Origin: Chlamydiota bacterium
GTDB lineage: Bacteria; Chlamydiota; Chlamydiia; Chlamydiales; Parachlamydiaceae
Reading direction: 5' to 3'
NCBI GenBank assembly: GCA_013285965.1
Contig: JABDGQ010000004.1
Location: 36,392 to 100,391 of the forward strand
Length of the DNA: 64,000 nucleotides
This document shows positions 8,212 to 16,713 of this stretch, one piece after another. Under the pieces are notes generated by a model. It saw only the letters and a program-made list of their open reading frames with translations, was not told where the DNA came from and did no database searches. Both the position numbers and the translations under genes were made by a program. Each line of letters begins with the position of its first letter. The first letter of the stretch is position 1.

Positions 8212-10299
8212 ATGTCTGAGAAAGAAAAAACCAATATCAAGAACGTCCGTAATATCGGCATCATGGCTCACATCGATGCTGGTAAAACCACCACCACTGA
8301 ACGTATTTTATACTATACCGGTCGGTCGCATAAAATCGGTGAAGTGCATGAAGGTGCTGCAACTATGGATTGGATGCCGCAAGAACAAGAGCGCGGCATT
8401 ACAATTACATCTGCGGCCACTACTGTTTTTTGGAAAGGGATCAAAATTAATATTATTGATACGCCTGGACACGTCGATTTTACCATTGAGGTAGAGCGTT
8501 CACTACGTGTACTTGACGGAGCTGTCGCACTATTCTGTTCAGTATCTGGGGTAGAGCCACAATCTGAAACGGTATGGCGCCAAGCTGATAAATATGGCGT
8601 ACCACGTATTGCATTTGTCAATAAGATGGATCGCATGGGTGCAGACTTTTTTGATGCTGTCAAAACCATGCATGATAAATTACATGCCAACGCTATCCCT
8701 GTGCAATGCCCAATTGGTGCAGAAGCTGAATTTAAGGGAATGGTTGACCTGGTTAAAATGCGCGCTTATCTATTTCACGATGAAACACTTGGTGCCGATT
8801 GGGATGAAACCGATGTTCCTGCTGATTTACTGGGGCAATGTCAAACAATGCGTGCCACATTATTAGAAGAGCTAGCTACTATCGATGAAGAAAATGAATC
8901 TTTTATGCAAAAAGTTTTAGAAGACCCATCGCAACTATCTGAAGCAGAAATTAATGCTGCTATTCGCAAAGGGGTGTGTAATAATAAATTCACGCCAGTA
9001 TTGTGCGGTTCAGCTTTTAAAAATAAAGGTGTACAACAGCTATTAGATGCCGTTGTCGCTTGGTTGCCATCGCCCGCAGATCGTGGACAAATTAAGGCAC
9101 ATGATTTGGATACAGACGAAGAAATTCTCTTATTACCAGATGACGATCAACCATTAGCTGCTTTAGCGTTTAAAATTATGACCGACCCATATGTGGGCCG
9201 TTTGACATATATTCGCATTTACAGCGGCACCTTGACTAAAGGGATGAGTTTGTTAAATACTACAAAAGGTGGTGAAGAGAGAATTTCACGCCTTTTAGAG
9301 ATGCATGCTAACAAACGAGAAGAAAAAGATTTCTTTAGCACAGGTGATATTGCTGCCTGTATTGGTTTAAAAAAAGCGACCACAGGTGACACACTTTGCG
9401 CACCAAAACGACCAATTTTGCTTGAGAAAATGGATTTTCCTGAGCCTGTGATTAGCATGGCAATCGAACCGAAATCAAAAGCTGATCGTGAAAAATTAGC
9501 TATGGCACTTTCTTCATTGTCTATCGAGGATCCAACTTTCCGCGTCACTACCGACGAAGAAACTGGACAAACCATTATTGCCGGTATGGGAGAGTTGCAC
9601 CTAGAGATTTTGCATGATCGCATGAAACGTGAGTTTAATGTCGAAGCTAATGTTGGTAAACCACAAGTGGCCTATAGAGAGACTATCACCGTACCAGGTA
9701 GTAGCCAAACTAAATTTGTTAAACAATCCGGCGGTCGCGGGCAATACGCACACGTTGAGCTTGAAATTCGTCCTAATGAAAAAGGCAAAGGCAACGAAGT
9801 TGTCAGCAAAATTGTCGGCGGTGTAATTCCAAGAGAATACATTAACCCGACTATTAAAGGGATTGAAGAAGGTTTAGCCAGTGGTGTATTAGCAGGTTAT
9901 CCATTAGTTGATGTGATGGTAGATATTGTTTTTGGATCATATCACGATGTCGACTCTAGTGAAATGGCCTTTAAAATTTGCGGTAACATGGCAATAAAAG
10001 AAGCGGCCCGCAAAGCTAAAGCGATTATTCTCGAACCAATCATGAAGGTCGATGTAACTACACCTGAAACTTGTATGGGTGATATTATTGGCGACCTTAA
10101 TAGACGTCGTGGACAAATCGTAGGGCAAGAAATGCACAAAGGGGCTGTTACAGTACACGCTGAGGTGCCATTGAGTGAAATGTTTGGCTATTCTACTTTG
10201 CTGCGTTCTCTTTCTTCGGGACGTGCTACATATGTGATGGAACCAAGCCACTTTGAGCGCGTGCCAGCCAAAGTTCAAGAAGAAATTATCAAAGGGTAA
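8212..10299 (+). CDS. fusA: Translation elongation factor G
   Basis: EF-G drives ribosomal translocation with GTP and takes part in ribosome recycling. The GTPase motifs are [12 protein letters not shown] (P loop), RGITITSAA (switch I), DTPGHVDF (G3) and NKMD (G4). The later domains III-V are all present, giving 695 residues, the usual size. A strong GGAGG precedes the ATG. An antisense open frame and several short frames inside it are shadows of this gene. rpsJ follows after 28 bases. Confidence 0.98.
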   Translation: MSEKEKTNIKNVRNIGIMAHIDAGKTTTTERILYYTGRSHKIGEVHEGAATMDWMPQEQERGITITSAATTVFWKGIKINIIDTPGHVDFTIEVERSLRVLDGAVALFCSVSGVEPQSETVWRQADKYGVPRIAFVNKMDRMGADFFDAVKTMHDKLHANAIPVQCPIGAEAEFKGMVDLVKMRAYLFHDETLGADWDETDVPADLLGQCQTMRATLLEELATIDEENESFMQKVLEDPSQLSEAEINAAIRKGVCNNKFTPVLCGSAFKNKGVQQLLDAVVAWLPSPADRGQIKAHDLDTDEEILLLPDDDQPLAALAFKIMTDPYVGRLTYIRIYSGTLTKGMSLLNTTKGGEERISRLLEMHANKREEKDFFSTGDIAACIGLKKATTGDTLCAPKRPILLEKMDFPEPVISMAIEPKSKADREKLAMALSSLSIEDPTFRVTTDEETGQTIIAGMGELHLEILHDRMKREFNVEANVGKPQVAYRETITVPGSSQTKFVKQSGGRGQYAHVELEIRPNEKGKGNEVVSKIVGGVIPREYINPTIKGIEEGLASGVLAGYPLVDVMVDIVFGSYHDVDSSEMAFKICGNMAIKEAARKAKAIILEPIMKVDVTTPETCMGDIIGDLNRRRGQIVGQEMHKGAVTVHAEVPLSEMFGYSTLLRSLSSGRATYVMEPSHFERVPAKVQEEIIKG

Positions 10300-10327
10300 G
10301 AATTTTAAGGATATAGGTTATATTTAT

Positions 10328-10669
10328 ATGGTCAAACAAGAGAAGAATCCAAAAGTGGCAAACAAGCAAAAGATAAGAATTCGCTTGAAAGGCTACGATC
10401 AACGTTTATTAGATCGCTCTACTGCTGACATTGTAGAAACAGCTAAACGTACTGGAGCCGCTATTGCCGGACCCATTCCGCTACCGACAAGCTGTGAAAA
10501 GTTTACAGTACTGCGCTCTCCGCACGTCGATCGTAAATCACGTGAACAATTTGAAATGCGCACCCATCGTCGCTTAATTGATATTTTAAATCCAACTAGT
10601 AAGACCATCGACGCTCTCAAGACGTTGACTCTACCAGCTGGTATTGATATTAAAATTAAAGCTGCCTAA
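10328..10669 (+). CDS. rpsJ: 30S ribosomal protein S10
   Basis: S10 belongs to the small-subunit head and also takes part in transcription antitermination with NusB. The core [22 protein letters not shown] and [17 protein letters not shown] motifs are present. Starting at ATG 10328 gives about 113 residues, roughly ten more than usual at the N-terminus. The frame is open up to 10253 inside fusA, but that start would add 25 non-homologous residues and lacks a ribosome site. The gene closes the str operon and is followed by a strong hairpin. Confidence 0.95.
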   Translation: MVKQEKNPKVANKQKIRIRLKGYDQRLLDRSTADIVETAKRTGAAIAGPIPLPTSCEKFTVLRSPHVDRKSREQFEMRTHRRLIDILNPTSKTIDALKTLTLPAGIDIKIKAA

Positions 10670-10702
10670 GTGATTAGACTTGTTTCGAAATAGTTCTATA
10701 TA

Positions 10703-10735
10703 GATAAAGGATATTCACCGCGAATATCCTTTATC
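10703..10735 (+). terminator. Terminator-like hairpin after rpsJ
   Basis: Arms of 14 bases at 10703-10716 and 10722-10735 are perfectly complementary around a 5-base loop (ACCGC), 33 bases after the rpsJ stop. The T-run after the stem is short and broken, so the hairpin is much stronger evidence than the tail. It most likely ends the str operon transcript. Confidence 0.75.
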
Positions 10736-10850
10736 TTGCTACCCCAAAGTTTAGTAAGTTTTTTTGAGCTTTCACATTACGAGCGCTTAAATAGCACCAC
10801 TCACCTCTGGCACGATTTTGCCCTTGGGCCGCTGCCAAATTTTTTAAGAA

Positions 10851-11131
10851 CCTGTTCAGGATATTTTTAAAAGAGTATAAAGTTAGTGCAATAGCCCCAA
10901 TACACGAAGCACAATTACTATCTTATTTAAAGCTTCTATGGAACTTGCGCTAGAAGATTACTTATCAATTTCAATGTAAAACATTTGGTAGAAGGCATTC
11001 GTCGAATGAAGACATAACCCCTCTCTGTGCTCTCTGGGGGCTCTGTGGTAGTTTTTATTTTTGTAATTTATTTTTTTATACAAGAAGAATTTCAAGAGAG
11101 ATGATGCATCAAAAATATTCTGAACAGGTTA
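10851..11131. repeat. Inverted repeat pair bounding a ~280-bp segment
   Basis: AACCTGTTCAGGATATTTTT near 10851 is inverted at 11111-11131 (ending TCTGAACAGGTT) with one mismatch, and the right-hand arm recurs at about 11557-11577. It looks like the ends of a small insertion sequence or MITE placed against a transposase remnant. No protein is encoded between the ends. Confidence 0.5.
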
Positions 11132-11135
11132 TAAA

Positions 11136-11270
11136 AGATGGGTTGTAGAACGTTCCTTTGACTGGTTGGAGAAGTGCCGTAGGTTATGGAAAAATTGCGA
11201 AAGAAAACTTAATACCAGCCTCCACATGGTTATCATTGCTTTTGCTGTTCTGTTTATGAAAAAATTATAA
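11136..11270 (+). pseudogene. C-terminal remnant of an IS5-type transposase, copy 1
   Basis: The frame encodes 44 residues beginning RWVVERSFDWLEKCRRL and ending with a normal stop. RWVVER(T/S)F.WL..(F/C)RRL is the hallmark C-terminal segment of IS5/IS427-group DDE transposases, containing the catalytic Glu region. No upstream transposase domain or start codon is present, so the fragment is dead. It lies in the first unit of a tandem duplication. Confidence 0.75.
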
Positions 11271-11581
11271 ACTACCACAGAGCCCATAGATTGGGTATTA
11301 ATTATTCAGCCAATCTTAATGTATCAGAAGAGATAGATGGACGTGAAACAGATCATTAATTACTATCTTATTTAAAGCTCTATGGAACTTGCGCTAGAAG
11401 ATTACTTATCAATTTCAATTTAAAACGCGTTTGGTAGAAGGCATTCGTCGAATGAAGACATAACCCATCTCTGTGCTCTCTGGGGGATCTGTGGTAGTTT
11501 TTATTTTTGTAATTTATTTTTTTATACAAGAAGAATTTCAAGAGAGATGATGCATCAAAAATATTCTGAACAGGTTATAAA

Positions 11582-11716
11582 AGATGGGTTGTAGAACGTT
11601 CCTTTGACTGGTTGGAGAAGTGCCGTAGGTTATGGAAAAATTGCGAAAGAAAACTTAATACCAGCCTCCACATGGTTATCATTGCTTTTGCTGTTCTGTT
11701 TATGAAAAAATTATAA
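11582..11716 (+). pseudogene. C-terminal remnant of an IS5-type transposase, copy 2
   Basis: The same 44-residue transposase tail as at 11136, displaced by 446 bases and apparently identical. The upstream sequence is the same as in copy 1, so this copy arose by duplication of the already truncated fragment and not by independent insertion. Confidence 0.75.
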
Positions 11717-11900
11717 ACTACCACAGAGCCCACAGAGCACACAGAGGGGGTATTAATTATTCAGCCAATCTTAATGTATCAGAAGAGATAGATGGACGTG
11801 AAACTGATCATTAATTACTATCTTATTTAAAGCTCTATGGAATTTGCGCTAGAAGATTACTTATCAATTTCAATTTAAAACGCGTTCTCTGTGTTTATTG

Positions 11901-11984
11901 CTATAGAAGGGATACCAATGAGCCACCGAATTTATCAAATACAATGGCCTTCATCGAATTTTCCGTTGGTACTTCTGTATGCAT
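11901..11984 (-). pseudogene. N-terminal fragment resembling a zinc-type quinone oxidoreductase
   Basis: Read leftward, this 27-codon frame contains MKAIVFDKFGG, the characteristic beginning of NADPH:quinone oxidoreductase / zinc-type alcohol dehydrogenase-like proteins, then stops where the tandem-repeat region begins. Ten residues precede the inner Met. The remainder of the gene is absent, presumably removed when the mobile elements on both sides inserted. The match rests on a short segment, so confidence is moderate. Confidence 0.45.
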
Positions 11985-11986
11985 AA

Positions 11987-12150
11987 TAGACTTCTTTCGA
12001 AATTGGCTTTTTTTGGAAAAATTGATGTTTTTTGAGCAGATTTGATTCCAAATTTTAAGAGAATATTGGCAACTAGGCCCGAAAAATTTGGGATTAAAGA
12101 TGCCAAAAAAGGCAATTTTAACAAATAAATGTAATTTCGAAAGAAGTCTA
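11987..12150. repeat. Family B inverted-repeat element, longest copy (164 bp)
   Basis: The ends TAGACTTCTTTCGAAATT (11987-12004) and AATTTCGAAAGAAGTCTA (12133-12150) are perfect 18-base inverted repeats. A TA flanks the conserved GACTTC ends on both sides, compatible with a TA target duplication. No protein fits in it. The right end is 22 bases beyond the stop codon of the leftward dps gene. Shorter family B copies occur at 12716, 19862, 19995, 22627, 37521, 38730, 44173, 50230 and 56073. Confidence 0.85.
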
Positions 12151-12172
12151 ATCTTTAAACACTCTTTCGTTT

Positions 12173-12649
12173 TTAAAATTTAAAGTGACTATGTATCATC
12201 CACACCATATTTTCATGCATTCGCAAATGTTTAATCAATAAGTCGGCACTACCCTCATCACCAAGTTCTTGGGACTCTTCAATACTCTTACGGATATAAC
12301 GACAAAGAGCCATTCGATCGGCAAGCAGAGTATTAAGAATAGCATCACCATGTGTTTCTTTATCGCTACCATTCTCATTTAAAGAACTTATCTCTAAAAA
12401 TTCTTTTAAACTGCCAGGGGCACGCTGACCCAACATACGAATGCGCTCGGCTAATTCATCAATCCCTTCAGCTAGTTCTTCATACTGCTTTTCTAAAAAT
12501 AAATGCAAAAAATAAAATCTTGGATCGATAATATTCCAATGAAAATTCTGCGTCTTAACATACAAAACATAGGTATCAGCTAAAATCAAGCTCAACTTTT
12601 GTGCAACTTGTTGTTGATTGCCTTTCTCAATACCAATATTTATCTCCAT
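12173..12649 (-). CDS. dps: Dps-family DNA-binding ferritin-like protein
   Basis: Dps proteins form 12-subunit shells that oxidise and store iron and protect DNA from peroxide. The 158-residue sequence has the inter-subunit ferroxidase set with the correct spacing: His37, His49, Glu53, Asp64 and Glu68 in TQNFHWNIIDPRFYFLH and the following helix. There is no long basic N-terminal tail, so strong DNA binding is not assured. It lies downstream of a second ferritin-fold gene in the same direction, with a family B hairpin between them. Confidence 0.9.
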   Translation of the reverse strand: MEINIGIEKGNQQQVAQKLSLILADTYVLYVKTQNFHWNIIDPRFYFLHLFLEKQYEELAEGIDELAERIRMLGQRAPGSLKEFLEISSLNENGSDKETHGDAILNTLLADRMALCRYIRKSIEESQELGDEGSADLLIKHLRMHENMVWMIHSHFKF

Positions 12650-12715
12650 TATAACCTCATCGTTTTATACGACCAAAATATTAACCTAAATTTTAGGTTC
12701 TTTTCTCTTTTAGAT

Positions 12716-12747
12716 TAGACTTCTTTTGCAAAATCAAAAGAAGTCTA
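12716..12747. repeat. Family B short palindrome between yciF-like gene and dps
   Basis: TAGACTTCTTTTG (12716-12728) and CAAAAGAAGTCTA (12735-12747) form a perfect 13-base hairpin that starts 12 bases past the stop of the leftward yciF-like gene. It probably ends or attenuates that transcript before dps. Confidence 0.75.
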
Positions 12748-12759
12748 TTTTAGATCTGT

Positions 12760-13344
12760 TTATTTTTTGATGTTCTGATTGGGATTTGTATTTTTTAGTG
12801 CTAAGGCTTCTTCTGATTCAGCCTCATCATTGATACCCTGACTAAAAAAGCCCCCTTCAGCAATGTCGGTTAATCTTTCATCAGCAGCACTAGCTTCGTC
12901 TAAAATTAGTAAGAGCTGAGCAGTAATATCATCAAAATTAATTTGTTCATTGGTCCAAGCATCTCCTAAATGTCGTGATAAAGCACGTAGTGAACCATAC
13001 GAAGAAATTTCATAGTGTTCAATTTTTTGCCAACAAACAATCAACGCCACATCTTTAATTGTTGCTGAGCTAGCTTTGTTGATTGTTTCGTCCAGCTCTG
13101 CACTCAAACCTTGTATAGCCCGACAATTGACTCCAGTAGGATTTTCATTAAGCCACTTAAAAATATTTTTTAAGCGCATTAATTGATTGTTTGATTCATC
13201 TAAATGGATAGAAAAAAATTCTTTCAAATCGGAGTGAGACGCTGCTTGTGCTGCCTTTGGCAATGCCAAAATAATTTGATTTTCGGCATCGTATATATCT
13301 CTGAGCAAGTTTAAAAACATATCATACAAAGCACCATGTGCCAT
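12760..13344 (-). CDS. YciE/YciF-like ferritin-fold protein (DUF892)
   Basis: About 194 residues beginning MAHGALYDMFLNLLRDIYDAENQI, the usual opening of the DUF892/YciF family of ferritin-fold stress proteins. Acidic helices carry the Glu/His pattern of the fold (DAENQI, FFSIHLDESNNQ, KIEHYE). GGAGG lies five bases before ATG 13344, which decides this start over ATG 13356. The molecular activity of the family is not settled; an oxidative or osmotic stress role is usual. It is upstream of dps, suggesting a joint protective function. Confidence 0.85.
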   Translation of the reverse strand: MAHGALYDMFLNLLRDIYDAENQIILALPKAAQAASHSDLKEFFSIHLDESNNQLMRLKNIFKWLNENPTGVNCRAIQGLSAELDETINKASSATIKDVALIVCWQKIEHYEISSYGSLRALSRHLGDAWTNEQINFDDITAQLLLILDEASAADERLTDIAEGGFFSQGINDEAESEEALALKNTNPNQNIKK

Positions 13345-13495
13345 AATTACCTCCAAAATTTATTGACAATAGCATTTGACCTATTTGTAAACCTCAGGTT
13401 AATACAATCAGTGGATTTGGGCAACCTTTTCATTAAAAATTTTACTTTCATATTTTCAGAGAGAATTGCCTTTAATAGCTTAATATGCCATTGTG

Positions 13496-13522
13496 AACTT
13501 TGTGATTATCGATCACAAAGTT
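13496..13522. promoter_or_regulatory. Perfect palindrome before the chemoreceptor-like gene
   Basis: AACTTTGTGAT (13496-13506) and ATCACAAAGTT (13512-13522) are exact inverted 11-base arms around TATCG. It lies 27 bases before the ATG at 13550 and has no T-run, so an operator for a dimeric regulator or a leader hairpin is more likely than a terminator. It resembles a CRP site, but the spacing between TGTGA and TCACA is 7 bases and not 6. Confidence 0.6.
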
Positions 13523-13549
13523 GAGTTAACAATTGTTTGTTAGGTTATT

Positions 13550-15859
13550 ATGCAAAAAAATTTATGGTCTATTTCAAGATGGTTTAATCAATTTTCATAC
13601 ACACTTACCTATGTATGCGTTTGTCTATTATTGCTATTAGCTCTAACTCCATTGATTCATTTTTGGATAAAAATGAATTTTGAGAAATTGCATCTGATGA
13701 CTATAAAATTAAAAGAACTTGAGCAAGTGCAAAATTTAGGCAAAAGCTTTCACGCTATCGTAAACTATCGCTTACTGATGCACAATCCAGATTTGGATCA
13801 AGCCTCAATCAATCTAGAGATGCAGAATCAGCAAAAAAACGTTCGTTCCCTATTAGAAAAAACAGCTGCCATGCACAATTTGGGGCTAAATAATTTGCAA
13901 AATACGCATTATAATGCTTCCAATGATTCATCATTACTTTTTTTATGGAATCAATTCACAAAAAACTCTCCACACCCCACTAGTAGTCAAATAGAAAGCA
14001 TGTATAGTGTAATCATCACACAATTGCAAAATGAATTTAGATATTTGGTGGATCAAATTCTATTTGAAAATGGGCTAGAAGGATATACGATGATCGGGAG
14101 CATTTTTATGCGCCTACCAAGTATACAACGGAATTTATCTGAATTGATGTTTAGTGCTTTAGATAAAAAAAATGAAAGTGCAAATCTACCTGAATATATG
14201 TTAGCACCAATTAATGTTATTGAAGCAGAAGTTAATATACTCAAAAATAAAATTGAAACTTATACAGACATCTCAACAAATGCACCCAGTTTGTCTGATT
14301 TATCTACAACCTATTTTAGGGATGTAAATGAATTTATTACCTCTCTAACAGCCTCCAATCACAAAGCGTTAACGGAAGCACAAGTAATTAACAATGGGAG
14401 CAAAGCCTTGGAGCTGGGCTTTGAGTTTTGGGAGAATACTATCGATGAAATACGGCAAATTATCATTCAACAAAAGCAATACATTTTTAAAAAATTTTGG
14501 CAAGTTTTGTTGCTAACTGGGATATTAACTACACTAGCATTTTTGTGGGGTTTGTTTGTCACTAAACGGGTCAACATGCGTTTAAGAGAACTTACAAAAG
14601 CAACTGATGATTTTACTTCAGGCGATCTCTCTATCCGTGTACCAGAGCTTTACAATGATGAAATTGGACGCCAAGCCGAATCTTTTAATCGCATGGCCTC
14701 AAAACTTGAGTTGTTGATTAATCATTTATATGAATTATTGACCGCCACTACTGCATTAGCAGATGGTGATTTGACAGCACGTATACCCATTCGTCAAGAC
14801 CATTCCGAATTTGATCAAATTGCCGAATCTTTCAATAAAATGGCCCAAACTTTTGAGAATATTATTAGCCGCCTACAACAAATTGGGGTAACATTAACTA
14901 CCTCTGCTAGTGAAATTGCCAGTGCATCAAGTGAACAGGAAACCATTATAGTGGATCAAGAAGCTACTACGCGAGATATTGCGGTGGCAGCCAATGAGAT
15001 TTCATCCACTGCCAAAGAATTTGCCAATACAATGAATGATATTAGTCAGATGGCTGAGCAAACTTCGCATCTAGCTCTGACAGGAAAAGGATCTTTAAAT
15101 AACATGGAAAGTATTATGGGGCAAATGGTTGAAGCATCTGGTAATATTGCCTCTAAATTAGCGGTTTTAAGTGAAAAAGCTGGTAATATTACTAGCGTGA
15201 TAACAACCATTACAAAAGTTGCTGACCAAACTAATTTGCTGTCGTTAAATGCATCGATAGAAGCTGAAAAAGCGGGAGAATATGGAAAAAGTTTTGCTGT
15301 TATTGCACGCGAAATACGTCGTTTAGCCGACCAAACTGCCATTGCTACTTTAGATATTGAAAAAATGTTGCATGATATTATGACAGCAGTTTCTTCAAGC
15401 GTGATGGGTGTAGATGATTTTACGCAAGAAATTCGCAAAGGGGTAGGTCAAGTGCGCACTGTGAATGAGCAGCTATCTACTATTATTGAACAAGTACAAA
15501 TTTTCATTGGTCGCTTTGCACTTGTCAATGAAGGAATGCAAGCTCAATCAACAGGGGCACAACAAATTAATGTAGCTCTTGAACAACTTATTCGTACTGC
15601 ACAACAAACGAGCCAAGCTATCCACCAATTCCATAGAACTATTCAAGAATTAAACAATGCCGCTAATGAATTGCGTATTTTAAGCCCTTTTGTCAATGCC
15701 ACTTCCAAAGAATTCACAAATGTGCGCTCATTTTCATCATTAAGTAATAATGGATCAAACGCTAAAGCTACAAAATCTTTTAATCAAACATTAAGTAATG
15801 TAAATAGTGCTGCTGATAGACTAAAAAATTTGAATACACAACTACGTTCCATCGAATAA
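13550..15859 (+). CDS. Methyl-accepting chemotaxis-type receptor with two HAMP domains
   Basis: 769 residues. A first membrane segment lies at about 17-42, an external sensing region at about 43-315, and a second membrane segment at about 316-338. Two consecutive HAMP domains follow (each ending DEIGRQAESFNRMA or FDQIAESFNKMA), then the long coiled-coil signalling domain with hairpin tip VADQTNLLSLNASIEAEKAG. This is the part that docks CheW and CheA in chemotaxis. No che or flagellar gene is nearby. It may act in a Wsp-like or other non-motility pathway; that is inference. The ligand region has no recognised fold. Confidence 0.9.
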   Translation: MQKNLWSISRWFNQFSYTLTYVCVCLLLLLALTPLIHFWIKMNFEKLHLMTIKLKELEQVQNLGKSFHAIVNYRLLMHNPDLDQASINLEMQNQQKNVRSLLEKTAAMHNLGLNNLQNTHYNASNDSSLLFLWNQFTKNSPHPTSSQIESMYSVIITQLQNEFRYLVDQILFENGLEGYTMIGSIFMRLPSIQRNLSELMFSALDKKNESANLPEYMLAPINVIEAEVNILKNKIETYTDISTNAPSLSDLSTTYFRDVNEFITSLTASNHKALTEAQVINNGSKALELGFEFWENTIDEIRQIIIQQKQYIFKKFWQVLLLTGILTTLAFLWGLFVTKRVNMRLRELTKATDDFTSGDLSIRVPELYNDEIGRQAESFNRMASKLELLINHLYELLTATTALADGDLTARIPIRQDHSEFDQIAESFNKMAQTFENIISRLQQIGVTLTTSASEIASASSEQETIIVDQEATTRDIAVAANEISSTAKEFANTMNDISQMAEQTSHLALTGKGSLNNMESIMGQMVEASGNIASKLAVLSEKAGNITSVITTITKVADQTNLLSLNASIEAEKAGEYGKSFAVIAREIRRLADQTAIATLDIEKMLHDIMTAVSSSVMGVDDFTQEIRKGVGQVRTVNEQLSTIIEQVQIFIGRFALVNEGMQAQSTGAQQINVALEQLIRTAQQTSQAIHQFHRTIQELNNAANELRILSPFVNATSKEFTNVRSFSSLSNNGSNAKATKSFNQTLSNVNSAADRLKNLNTQLRSIE

Positions 15860-15948
15860 ATGGAGGCTTTGACGAGGAGAAACCCAGAGGACAAAAAAAG
15901 TCAGCCTAATGTTTCAAATTACGGCTAAAGTGATTAAGCAACTCATGT

Positions 15949-16374
15949 TTAAAGTAACATACTCCAAATATGACGCAGAATAGTACTCTGTATCAACAAC
16001 TCTGTATTTGGCTTGAAATAGCCTTGTTTAACTGTACCTTGTAATAACTTTTCTTGATGTTCACGATTAGCTTCAAAAACTCTCGGAAGCAGTGACATAG
16101 TCTCATCAGATACAACATAAGCATCATGCATTACCACACCAAAACCAAATTCTAAAGAAGCAGAAAAAAAACTGTATTTGCTTTGAACAATCTCTGAAAT
16201 TGATTTGGCAATAACAAATACTAATCCACAGGCTGCTAATAAACGACCACCTCTATATAAGAGAGAAAGATTGATCTCTTTTATACTTTGGCAATTACTA
16301 TCACTTTCACCCAATATATAATTGGTAAAGTATTCGAGATCTTCTGTAATTTTATAAAAACTTTCAATATTCAT
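15949..16374 (-). CDS. Unrecognised small protein with one hydrophobic segment
   Basis: The 141-residue protein matches no family I know. A hydrophobic, Gly/Ala-rich stretch at about residues 43-58 could span or touch the membrane. The N-terminal third is acidic and the C-terminal part is mixed helical. There is no clear ribosome binding site before the ATG, so expression is less certain than for its neighbours. It points leftward toward the end of the chemoreceptor gene and stands alone. Confidence 0.5.
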   Translation of the reverse strand: MNIESFYKITEDLEYFTNYILGESDSNCQSIKEINLSLLYRGGRLLAACGLVFVIAKSISEIVQSKYSFFSASLEFGFGVVMHDAYVVSDETMSLLPRVFEANREHQEKLLQGTVKQGYFKPNTELLIQSTILRHIWSMLL

Positions 16375-16618
16375 AAGGTTTGTTATTATAATTGATAATT
16401 ACAAAAATATATCAAAATAAATCAATTTTAGTCAACAGAAACAATAAATTCTAAACTAATTAAAGTTAATAATTTATTTATAAATGTATTATCAAAATTA
16501 AGTTAAGAACTTGTAATTAAGGTATGGCAAAAACAAATATAAAGATTAAAAGAGATTTAGTGTTATTTATGACTTTTAGACTGCGTCAAAGAACGAAAAG
16601 CTTAAAATTCAGTTTATT

Positions 16619-16710
16619 ACTCACCTTACGCATAACTTGAACAAGTAATTTTTGACATAGCGGATAGGTACTAAAGGCACTCTTCAAATTATGCGTAAGG
16701 TGAGGTGAGT
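16619..16710. repeat. Family A element, short copy 2
   Basis: The left end (16619-16640) and the right end (16684-16703) are inverted, but the internal hairpin of the full copy is missing, leaving about 90 bases. The right end carries a small extra GGTGAGT duplication. It ends about 4 bases past the stop codon of the leftward gnd gene. Confidence 0.8.
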
Positions 16711-16713
16711 TTA

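Larger units (their letters stand above)
10913..11885. repeat. 2.2 tandem copies of a ~450-bp unit
   Basis: The segment starting AATTACTATCTTATTTAAAG at 10913 restarts at 11358 and at 11813. Unit one is 445 bases and unit two 455, nearly identical apart from small indels; the third copy stops at about 11885. Each full unit contains the same transposase tail and the same CTCTGTGTGCTCTGTGG-type inverted repeat (11018-11056 against the inverted form at 11718-11750). This is a recent tandem duplication of mobile-element debris. Confidence 0.85.

Noticed and set aside
9219-9623. 134-codon leftward frame within fusA
   Set aside because: It is antisense to EF-G domains with no ribosome site or family match.
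13496-13522. CRP/cAMP binding site
   Set aside because: TGTGA and TCACA are separated by 7 bases instead of 6, and no CRP homologue is known from the window.
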